Positions 1 to 5,237 of a stretch of 9,558 bases of DNA are shown one piece after another (within the stretch, counting starts at the first letter, position 1; every line of letters starts with the position of its first letter). Made by a program: the position numbers and the translations under genes. The stretch covers positions 1-9,558 of the forward strand of contig CAZQJH010000059.1 of the NCBI GenBank assembly GCA_964593515.1. The letters run 5' to 3'. The stretch comes from JAXJYR01 sp964593515. GTDB lineage: Bacteria > Bacillota_I > Bacilli_A > Erysipelotrichales > Erysipelotrichaceae. Under the pieces are notes generated by a model. The model worked only from the letters and a program-made list of their open reading frames with translations, ran no database searches and was not told where the DNA came from.

Positions 1-20
1 AAGATAGCACGCTGCCGGGC
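1..20 (+). rRNA. rrf: 3' end of a 5S rRNA gene (partial)
   Basis: The first 20 bases match the conserved 3' end of bacterial 5S rRNA. An AGATAG-type segment is followed by CACGCTGCCGGGC, which lines up with the B. subtilis ending ...GTAGGACGCCGCCAAGC. The last ten or so bases would form the 3' strand of helix I, whose partner lies outside the window. An intrinsic terminator follows 7 nt later, as expected at the end of a ribosomal RNA operon. The identification rests on a short stretch, so the exact end (about base 20) is an estimate. Confidence 0.8.
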
Positions 21-27
21 ATTTATT

Positions 28-53
28 AAGCTCACATCTTGTGAGCTTTTTTT
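28..53 (+). terminator. Intrinsic terminator after 5S rRNA
   Basis: An 8-bp perfect stem, AAGCTCAC (28-35) with GTGAGCTT (41-48), closes a 5-nt loop, and a T-run spans 47-53. It lies directly behind the 5S rRNA end and in front of the dehydrogenase promoter. It therefore ends the rRNA transcript rather than regulating the downstream gene. Confidence 0.85.
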
Positions 54-62
54 GTATTTATA

Positions 63-71
63 TGATATAAT
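63..71 (+). promoter_or_regulatory. Extended -10 promoter of the dehydrogenase operon
   Basis: TGATATAAT at 63-71 is a perfect extended -10 element (TGnTATAAT). No good -35 hexamer sits 16-18 bp upstream, where the arm of the 5S terminator lies; extended -10 promoters can do without one. Transcription would start near 77-79, leaving a leader of about 18 nt that contains the AGGGGTG ribosome binding site at 84-90. Confidence 0.7.
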
Positions 72-95
72 ACTCATAAAAAAAGGGGTGTTTTT

Positions 96-1268
96 ATGAA
101 CTTCAAATTTTATGCACCAACTAAAGTTGTTTTTGGTCAAGATAGTGAATTAGAATTAGTAAATTTATTAAAAGAATTTAAGGCAAATCGTGTATTAGTC
201 CATTATGGTGGAAATAGTGCCATTAAATCAGGTTTATTACATAAAGTTGAAACGATGCTTATGCAAGCTAATATTCCTTATATTAAATTAGGTGGAGTAA
301 AACCTAATCCGCGTTTATCATTAGTTGAAGAAGGAATTAAATTAGTTAAAGAAAATAATATCGACTTCTTATTAGCAATTGGTGGAGGAAGTGTTATTGA
401 TTCTTGTAAAGCAATTGGTTATGGTGTTTGTAATGAAGGTGATTTATGGGATTATTATTTAAAGAAAAAAGAAGTTAAAGCATGTTTACCTATTGGTTGT
501 ATTTTAACTATTGCAGCCGCAGGAAGTGAAATGAGTGATTCTAGTGTTATTTCTAATGAAGAATTAGGACAAAAACGCGGTTTAAGTAGTGATTTAGGTC
601 GTTGTCGTTTTGCCATTATGAATCCAGTTAATACATTTACGGTTAGTAAATATCAAACAATGTGTGGGGTAGTTGATATGATTATGCATACTTTTGAACG
701 TTATTTTGTTAAGGATAATCATAATCAATTACAACAAAGTTTTGCTTTAACCTTAATTAAAAAGGTTATTAAGCAAGCTTATCTAGTTTTAGCTAATCCG
801 CATGATTATGATGCTCGTGCGAATATTATGTTAGCAGGTACTATGGCTCATAATGATGTTTGTGGAGCTCGTAGTTTAGGTGATTGGGCTTGTCATCAAT
901 TAGAACATGAATTAAGTGCTAAATATGATGTAGCGCATGGAGCTGGTTTAAGTGCTATTTGGGGTAGCTGGGCTCGTTATGTGATGGATGAAGAATTAGA
1001 TAATTTTGTTTTATTAGCTAATGAAGTATTTAATATTTATTTAGAAGATGAACGAAGTTGTGCTTTAGCTGGTATTGAAGCCATGGAAAATTTCTTCAAA
1101 GATATGCAAATGCCAATTTCTTTAACTCAATTAGGATTAAACTTAAATGATAATGATTTACTTGAATTAGCTTATAATTGTAGTTATTATGGGCAAAGAA
1201 CAATCGGTAAGTTTAAAATCTTAAATCAAGAAGATATGTATCAAATTTATTTAGCAGCAAAGGAGTAA
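96..1268 (+). CDS. Iron-containing-type alcohol dehydrogenase, YqhD/BDH subgroup
   Basis: This 390-residue cytoplasmic group III alcohol dehydrogenase should reduce short aldehydes to alcohols, or the reverse, with a nicotinamide cofactor. The N-terminal nucleotide-binding domain carries GGGS at 96-99 (after FLLAI). The C-terminal helical domain holds the metal ligands Asp194, His198, His267 and His281, in the motifs VVDMIMH, CHQLEHELS and VAHGAGL. As I recall, these are the same residue numbers that bind zinc in E. coli YqhD, which is of similar length. The YGGNS loop at 37-41 lacks the acidic residue typical of NAD-preferring members, so NADPH preference is inferred. The start has the AGGGGTG site at 84-90. 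It is the first gene of an operon with the HAD phosphatase and the NiaR-type regulator. The substrate cannot be read from the sequence. Confidence 0.92.
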   Translation: MNFKFYAPTKVVFGQDSELELVNLLKEFKANRVLVHYGGNSAIKSGLLHKVETMLMQANIPYIKLGGVKPNPRLSLVEEGIKLVKENNIDFLLAIGGGSVIDSCKAIGYGVCNEGDLWDYYLKKKEVKACLPIGCILTIAAAGSEMSDSSVISNEELGQKRGLSSDLGRCRFAIMNPVNTFTVSKYQTMCGVVDMIMHTFERYFVKDNHNQLQQSFALTLIKKVIKQAYLVLANPHDYDARANIMLAGTMAHNDVCGARSLGDWACHQLEHELSAKYDVAHGAGLSAIWGSWARYVMDEELDNFVLLANEVFNIYLEDERSCALAGIEAMENFFKDMQMPISLTQLGLNLNDNDLLELAYNCSYYGQRTIGKFKILNQEDMYQIYLAAKE

Positions 1269-1273
1269 AATCG

Positions 1274-2098
1274 ATGATTAAATTAGTAACTTGTGATATT
1301 GATGAAACTTTATTAGATAAAGAAAAAAAGTTAAGTCCAAAAAATATTGAAGCGATTAAAAGAATTACTAACCAAGGGGTTCAATTTGTATTAGCTACTG
1401 GTCGAGGTTATACTAGTGTTGGTCATATTTTAGAACAATTAGCTTTAAATATTCCTAATCATTATACTATTGCATGTAATGGAGGGGTTATTAGTGAGAA
1501 TAAAACGAATAAACACTTAGCAATTAATACTTTAAGCTTTAAACAAATTCAAACTTTATTTGAGTTTGGACGAAAACATCATTTCTGTATTGAAATATTT
1601 ACCCCAACTGATACTTATGGTTATTTTTTAACTGATGAAGAACGTGAAATTTTATTTATTTATAAACCAGATGGTATTGTCTGTGATAATGATGATATTT
1701 CTATCTTTAAAGATTTAGAGGTTATTAAGATGATGTATAATTATCAAGATATGGAAGTAATGAAAGCATGTGAAGATGAATTATCACAGTTATGTAGTGA
1801 TATTGATATTTCATATTCAAGTGGACGTTATATGGAATTAAATCCTAAAGGGGTTAGTAAAGGTAGTGCTTTAAAGTTTTTAGCTGATTATTTAAATATT
1901 GATATTAAAGATACATTAGCTATTGGGGATAATTATAATGATCTTACGATGCTTGAAATGGCTGGTATTGGAGCTGTTGTTAGTAATGCAAGCGAAGATA
2001 TTAAAGCAGTTAGTGATTATGTAGGAGCTTATGATCATTGTCATGATGGAGTAGCTTATATTCTTGATGAATTAGTAGGTGATGATAATGGATGCTAA
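1274..2098 (+). CDS. Cof-type HAD family phosphatase
   Basis: This 274-residue haloacid-dehalogenase-superfamily hydrolase is of the Cof (type IIB cap) class. Such enzymes dephosphorylate sugar phosphates, FMN, pyridoxal phosphate and similar small metabolites in the cytoplasm. Motif I is DIDETLLD with nucleophile Asp8 and acid/base Asp10. Motif II is ATGR at 41-44, with Thr42. Motif III is probably Lys196 in KGVSKGSAL, and motif IV is GDNYND at 218-223, which binds magnesium. The cap lies between roughly residues 80 and 185. Length and motif set are complete. Its ribosome binding site AAGGAG (1260-1265) is inside the last codons of the dehydrogenase, and the genes are 5 nt apart, so they are co-transcribed. 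It overlaps the next gene by 11 nt. The substrate is unknown; the neighbouring niacin regulator makes a nucleotide-related substrate possible, but that is speculation. Confidence 0.93.
   Translation: MIKLVTCDIDETLLDKEKKLSPKNIEAIKRITNQGVQFVLATGRGYTSVGHILEQLALNIPNHYTIACNGGVISENKTNKHLAINTLSFKQIQTLFEFGRKHHFCIEIFTPTDTYGYFLTDEEREILFIYKPDGIVCDNDDISIFKDLEVIKMMYNYQDMEVMKACEDELSQLCSDIDISYSSGRYMELNPKGVSKGSALKFLADYLNIDIKDTLAIGDNYNDLTMLEMAGIGAVVSNASEDIKAVSDYVGAYDHCHDGVAYILDELVGDDNGC
2077..2083 (+). promoter_or_regulatory. Ribosome binding site that sets the niaR start
   Basis: AGGTGAT at 2077-2083 matches the 3' half of the consensus AAGGAGGTGAT and lies 4 nt before ATG 2088. The alternative in-frame starts GTG 2079 and ATG 2082 fall inside this site and have no site of their own, so ATG 2088 is chosen. 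The site lies within the end of the phosphatase gene, consistent with translational coupling. Confidence 0.7.
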
Positions 2099-2603
2099 TA
2101 ATCGTCGATTAGCTGTATTAAAGCTTTTACAAGCTGAAAATACTCCTCTTAGTGCTAGTGCTTTAGCTAAACAATTTAAGGTATCGCGTCAAATTATTGT
2201 CGGTGATGTAGCAATTTTGCGAGCAAGTGGTGAAAATATTGTGGCAACCCCACGAGGATATTTATACCAAAGGGAAAATGCTAGTAAACATCAAGCAACT
2301 TTAGCTTTAATTCATAATGATGAACAAATGAAAGATGAATTATATACGTTTGTGGATTTAGGTATTGAAGTAGTTGATGTAATTGTTGAACATGCGATTT
2401 ATGGTCAAATTCAAGCACAATTATTATTAAGTTCACGTTATGATGTAGATCGTTTTGTGGATAAAGTTAAAGCTAATGAAGCTAAACCTTTATCGGATTT
2501 AACTAATGGTCTTCATTTACATACTATTCTATATGATGATGAAGAACAATATGAAAAAGTTATTGCTTTACTTAAAGCTAAAGGATATCTATATGAAAAA
2601 TAA
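2088..2603 (+). CDS. niaR: NiaR-type transcriptional repressor (HTH plus 3H domain)
   Basis: With the start at ATG 2088 this is a 171-residue protein. Residues 5-60 form a winged HTH of the HTH_11 type, with the hallmarks SALAKQFKVSRQIIVGDVAILR and a PRGYLY wing. Residues 70-171 form the 3H domain named for its conserved histidines: His76 with Glu84, His102 in VEHAIYGQ, and His143/His145 in GLHLHTI. In the Thermotoga maritima homologue TM1602 the corresponding His, Glu and two His residues bind a metal ion, as I recall. Characterised members (B. subtilis YrxA/NiaR) repress NAD synthesis or niacin uptake genes when niacin is plentiful. The gene overlaps the phosphatase by 11 nt and ends an operon led by an alcohol dehydrogenase; no NAD-synthesis or niacin-transport gene is in view, so its targets lie elsewhere or are new. 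Family assignment is firm; the niacin ligand is inferred. Confidence 0.88.
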   Translation: MDANNRRLAVLKLLQAENTPLSASALAKQFKVSRQIIVGDVAILRASGENIVATPRGYLYQRENASKHQATLALIHNDEQMKDELYTFVDLGIEVVDVIVEHAIYGQIQAQLLLSSRYDVDRFVDKVKANEAKPLSDLTNGLHLHTILYDDEEQYEKVIALLKAKGYLYEK

Positions 2604-2630
2604 AGGCATGGGCTTATGACCCATGCCTTT
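2602..2630. terminator. Bidirectional terminator between niaR and the symporter gene
   Basis: A perfect 11-bp stem, AAAGGCATGGG (2602-2612) with CCCATGCCTTT (2620-2630), has a 7-nt loop. On the plus strand it is followed by ATTTTTCTT. On the minus strand it is followed by ATTTTTCAT. It therefore works in both directions for two convergent genes. It starts within the niaR stop codon, and its other edge overlaps the symporter stop codon (2629-2631). Confidence 0.9.
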
Positions 2631-4080
2631 ATTTTTCTTGATAAGTAATAATTGGTTTAATATCTTCACCTTTAATTTCACGTTTAATATAGTTTTTAGT
2701 AATTTTCACAACGATTGGGGCTAAGGAAACAACTCCGATTAAGTTTGGTAAAGCCATTAATCCATTAAAGGTATCGCTTAACTCCCAAGCTAGATCGATT
2801 TTCATGGTAGCTCCAACAAAAATCATAATGATAAAAATTGTTTTATAAATAATCGTAGATTTAGAATTAAATAAATATTCCCAAGCTTTAGTACCATAAT
2901 GACTCCATCCTAAAACTGTTGAGAAGGCAAATAGTAATAGTGCAATAGCGATAAACATTGGTCCAAGATTACCAAATGTATTAGCGAAACAAGCACCAAC
3001 TAAGTTTGTTGCTTCAATATCAGCAATTAAAGTACCTGTATTTAAATCAATTAAACCACTAGATAAGACTACTAAAGAAGTTAATGTACATACAACAATA
3101 GTATCAGCGAATACTTCAAAGATTCCCCATAAACCTTGTTGGACTGGTTCTTTAACATTAGAATTAGAATGAACCATTACACTAGATCCAAGTCCAGCTT
3201 CATTAGAGAATACTCCACGTTTCATCCCATATTGTAAAGCTAATTTAATTCCACTACCAACAATTCCTCCTCCAATGGCTCTTAAACCAAAGGCTCCTTT
3301 AAAGATACTAACAAAGATATCAGGAACAACATTAATATGAGTAACTACAATAATTATACAAGCAATAATGTAAGTAATTGCCATAAATGGTACTAGTTTT
3401 TCGGTAACAGCTGCGATACGTTTAATACCACCAATAATAACTAAAGCACCAATAATTACTAAAATAATACCAGTGATATAAGTTGGGATGTGGAATACTT
3501 GCAGCATATTTGAAGAAATGGAATTTATTTGAGACATATTTCCAATTCCAAAGGAAGCAGCTAAACAAAAGATAGAAAATAAAATAGCTAAGATTTTACC
3601 TAGGTGTTTACAGTGTTTATATTTACCAAATCCATCTTCTAGATAGTACATAGCTCCACCACACCATTCACCATCATTATTTTTACGACGATAATAAATT
3701 CCTAAAACATTTTCTGCAAAGTTAGTCATCATACCAAATAAGGCAACAATCCACATCCAAAAAATGGCTCCAGGTCCTCCAGCAACAATAGCAGAAGCAA
3801 CCCCGATCATATTTCCTGTACCAATTGTAGCTGCTAGAGCGGTACATAATGATTGAAATTGAGATATTGAGCGATCTTCTTTTTTAGTATGTTTAGTAAC
3901 ATGTTGATCACTAAAGATGGCGCCAATCGTTTTAGACCACCAATGTTTGAAGTGGGTTATTTGGAATCCTTTAGTGAGAATAGTCATTAAGATTCCAGTA
4001 CCAACTAAGAGAACTAACATTGGGACACCCCAAACAAAGTTAGATATTATAGCATTAATATTCGAGATAGCTTCATACAT
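2629..4080 (-). CDS. AGCS-family sodium:alanine/glycine-type symporter
   Basis: This 483-residue integral membrane protein belongs to the alanine/glycine:cation symporter family (AGCS; AlsT, GlyP, DagA types), which imports small neutral amino acids with sodium. It shows about ten hydrophobic segments, from residues 15-35 to 440-460. Family hallmarks are the unwound helix TIGTGNMIGVASAI (85-98), GGPGAIFWMW (101-110) and the signature SNEAGLGSS (292-300). The ribosome binding site AAGGAGG (4088-4094) lies 7 nt before the ATG. A consensus-like promoter lies just upstream at 4115-4143, so it is a single-gene transcript ending at the shared terminator. A tandem repeat over the promoter suggests regulation. 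Alanine, glycine or glutamine are all plausible substrates, since B. subtilis AlsT is reported to carry glutamine; the sequence does not decide between them. Confidence 0.94.
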   Translation of the reverse strand: MYEAISNINAIISNFVWGVPMLVLLVGTGILMTILTKGFQITHFKHWWSKTIGAIFSDQHVTKHTKKEDRSISQFQSLCTALAATIGTGNMIGVASAIVAGGPGAIFWMWIVALFGMMTNFAENVLGIYYRRKNNDGEWCGGAMYYLEDGFGKYKHCKHLGKILAILFSIFCLAASFGIGNMSQINSISSNMLQVFHIPTYITGIILVIIGALVIIGGIKRIAAVTEKLVPFMAITYIIACIIIVVTHINVVPDIFVSIFKGAFGLRAIGGGIVGSGIKLALQYGMKRGVFSNEAGLGSSVMVHSNSNVKEPVQQGLWGIFEVFADTIVVCTLTSLVVLSSGLIDLNTGTLIADIEATNLVGACFANTFGNLGPMFIAIALLLFAFSTVLGWSHYGTKAWEYLFNSKSTIIYKTIFIIMIFVGATMKIDLAWELSDTFNGLMALPNLIGVVSLAPIVVKITKNYIKREIKGEDIKPIITYQEK

Positions 4081-4114
4081 AGTAAAACCTCCTTAAAAGC
4101 GTAACATTGAAGAG

Positions 4115-4143
4115 ATTGTAACATATTTATGAACAGTTGTAAA
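4115..4143 (-). promoter_or_regulatory. Sigma-A-type promoter of the symporter gene
   Basis: Read on the minus strand, -35 TTTACA (4143-4138), a 17-bp spacer and -10 TACAAT (4120-4115) are preceded by TGT, giving an extended -10. The start of transcription would be near 4108, leaving a short leader with the AAGGAGG site. Both hexamers lie within the tandem repeat units listed separately. Confidence 0.75.
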
Positions 4144-4157
4144 CAAAATATGAACAA
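4116..4157. repeat. Two tandem 21-bp direct repeats over the symporter promoter
   Basis: Units 4116-4136 and 4137-4157 align without gaps at 15 of their first 20 positions. Each begins TTGTAA and contains TATGAACA (4128-4135 and 4149-4156). The 21-bp period equals two helical turns, which would place two bound proteins on the same face of the DNA. Part of the identity comes from the shared TTACA of the -10 and -35 hexamers, but the 8-bp TATGAACA match is outside them. A regulator binding site is inferred; which protein would bind is unknown. Confidence 0.5.
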
Positions 4158-4169
4158 AATGTTGACGTA

Positions 4170-4191
4170 TTTAATTCTTACATGAATTAAA
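4170..4191. repeat. AT-rich palindrome upstream of the symporter promoter
   Basis: Arms TTTAATTC (4170-4177) and GAATTAAA (4184-4191) are perfect 8-bp inverted copies around a 6-nt centre. The palindrome lies between the tRNA terminator and the symporter promoter. It has no T-run after it on either strand, so it is not a terminator. It may be an operator, or chance in AT-rich DNA. Confidence 0.35.
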
Positions 4192-4194
4192 AAT

Positions 4195-4223
4195 AAAAAA
4201 AACACAGATCAAATGACCTGTGT
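4195..4223 (-). terminator. Intrinsic terminator of the tRNA-Arg gene
   Basis: On the minus strand ACACAGGTC pairs with GATCTGTGT (one G-U pair) around a 4-nt loop, within 4223-4202. Eight T residues follow (4202-4195). It lies 11 nt past the encoded CCA end of the tRNA and separates it from the symporter transcript. Confidence 0.88.
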
Positions 4224-4234
4224 ATTAATTAAAG

Positions 4235-4311
4235 TGGCGTCCTCGAAGGGATTCGAACCCCTGACCGTGCGCTTAGAAGGCGCATGCTCTATCCAACTGA
4301 GCTACGAGGAC
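4235..4311 (-). tRNA. trnR: tRNA-Arg with anticodon UCU
   Basis: The minus strand folds into a complete 77-nt tRNA that includes an encoded CCA (4237-4235). The acceptor stem GTCCTCG pairs with CGAGGAC, with discriminator G at 4238. The D arm reads AGCTCAGTTGGATAGAGC and the T arm carries GGTTCGAATCC. The anticodon stem TGCGC/GCGCA closes the 7-nt loop CTTCTAA, giving anticodon TCT. This reads AGA and AGG arginine codons, and AGA is used in the neighbouring genes. The gene has its own promoter and terminator and is a single-gene unit. Confidence 0.97.
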
Positions 4312-4326
4312 GTAACTTGCCTAATT

Positions 4327-4355
4327 ATAATAACAAAAAAGGAATTATAATGCAA
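4327..4355 (-). promoter_or_regulatory. Promoter of the tRNA-Arg gene
   Basis: On the minus strand, -35 TTGCAT (4355-4350), a 17-bp spacer and -10 TATTAT (4332-4327) are preceded by TGT (extended -10). A perfect TATAAT also lies 3 bp further on (4329-4324), but with a 20-bp spacer. Transcription would start a few bases before the mature tRNA 5' end at 4311. Confidence 0.65.
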
Positions 4356-4415
4356 GGGTTTTTTTGATAAAATTGTAAAAAAAGCAAAAAAAATTCAAAT
4401 AGAATGATAATGTGT

Positions 4416-4444
4416 TTGTAAAAAGGGGAGGAATATGGTATTAT
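4416..4444 (+). promoter_or_regulatory. Promoter of the DUF3196-tig operon
   Basis: -35 TTGTAA (4416-4421), a 17-bp spacer and -10 TATTAT (4439-4444) are preceded by TGG, giving an extended -10. The start of transcription would be near 4451, leaving a leader of about 25 nt with the GAGGTGA site at 4465-4471. The region upstream, about 4360-4415, is very AT-rich and could act as an UP element; I see nothing else in it. Confidence 0.65.
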
Positions 4445-4475
4445 ATACTGTGTTTAATCGCAAAGAGGTGAGCAT

Positions 4476-5201
4476 ATGAATACTTATTTTGAGGATATCA
4501 TAAAAAAAGTGGAATTACTAATTAATGAAGCTAAATTTGAAGAAGCATATCAAATTGTAGAAGAAGAATTAGCGCTACCTTTTATTGAAAAAAAATATGA
4601 AGATAAGCTAATCGCTTATTATAACGAATTAAAACCACATGTTATGAAAGCTAACCCAAAAAGCTTTGATGAAGAAGACATTGATGCCTTACTTCATGGT
4701 TCGTTGGATGAAGTTTTTCTTGCGATTGAGCAATTACGCAAAAGCAATATTCGTAATCATTTAGATGCAATTCAAGACTATTTAGATGATTCACCTAATT
4801 TTCTAGCTAAAGCTTATTTAATTGAAGCGATGATGGAACAAAATGTGAGTCAAACATTTAGGGTTGAACATGAAGGGTTAATGGTCGAATTTAATCCATG
4901 CTTTATTGAACCAATGATGGAATGTGAAGGTGCTAGTTTAGTAATGAGACATTTACGTGATTGGTTTGAAAATGAAGATCCTACCTTCTTAATGATGTGT
5001 ATGGAAACTTTATTTAAAGAAGCATATTTAATGCTTCCATTTAATATCGAAGTGGAAGATGCTTTACAAATTGCCACAGCTATTGTTTTATATGTTTTTG
5101 TTGCTAATCAAGATGGAAGTAAAATTGATGAATGGCTAAAAACAAATGATTTAGAACAAGAAGTTGGTTGGTCATTATTAATTAATGGTTATGAAATGTA
5201 A
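4476..5201 (+). CDS. DUF3196-like helical protein upstream of trigger factor
   Basis: This 241-residue acidic, probably all-helical cytoplasmic protein has no signal peptide or membrane segment. Residues 1-55 look like paired TPR-style helices (INEAKFEEAYQIVEEELALP). A second helical part spans about 75-130, and a third runs from about 150 to the C-terminus, with FNPCFIEPMMECEG before it. Size, style and position fit DUF3196, the family of Mycoplasma pneumoniae MPN330 and M. genitalium MG237, which as I recall also sit directly before tig and lon. That makes the assignment an inference from context plus general character, since no catalytic motif is visible. The start has GAGGTGA at 4465-4471. 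It is 36 nt before the tig start and shares its promoter. A role in protein folding or turnover is suggested only by neighbourhood; the molecular function is unknown. Confidence 0.75.
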   Translation: MNTYFEDIIKKVELLINEAKFEEAYQIVEEELALPFIEKKYEDKLIAYYNELKPHVMKANPKSFDEEDIDALLHGSLDEVFLAIEQLRKSNIRNHLDAIQDYLDDSPNFLAKAYLIEAMMEQNVSQTFRVEHEGLMVEFNPCFIEPMMECEGASLVMRHLRDWFENEDPTFLMMCMETLFKEAYLMLPFNIEVEDALQIATAIVLYVFVANQDGSKIDEWLKTNDLEQEVGWSLLINGYEM

Positions 5202-5224
5202 CATGTGAAATCTCGACAATATAC

Positions 5225-5231
5225 AGGAGGT
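5225..5231 (+). promoter_or_regulatory. Ribosome binding site that sets the tig start
   Basis: AGGAGGT at 5225-5231 is a near-perfect site 6 nt before ATG 5238 and only 3 nt before ATG 5235. The in-frame GTG at 5205 lies upstream of the site and has no site of its own, so the longer reading is rejected. Choosing ATG 5238 also puts the ribosome-docking loop at residues 43-50, as in E. coli trigger factor. Confidence 0.8.
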
Positions 5232-5237
5232 AAGATG

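Noticed and set aside
1..53. A riboswitch with terminator (ZTP or T-box type) ahead of the dehydrogenase
   Set aside because: The GCTGCCGGGC segment first suggested a riboswitch core, but it fits the 3' end of 5S rRNA better, and the dehydrogenase has its own promoter after the terminator.
4355..4400. T-run and A-run pair (around 4358-4390) as a terminator or hairpin
   Set aside because: The pairing is only A-T, with no GC stem, and no transcript is expected to end there; it is better read as AT-rich promoter upstream DNA.
4399..4415. Fur- or PerR-like box near AATGATAATG
   Set aside because: Only a partial half-site is present, without the inverted partner, and the AT-rich setting makes such matches common.
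4850..5077. A 75-codon minus-strand open frame inside the DUF3196-like gene
   Set aside because: It lies wholly within a well-supported gene on the other strand, has no ribosome binding site or recognisable domain, and is a shadow of the coding strand.
5205..5237. An 11-residue N-terminal extension of trigger factor from GTG 5205
   Set aside because: There is no ribosome binding site before it, a strong one lies before ATG 5238, and the shorter form matches E. coli residue numbering at the docking loop.
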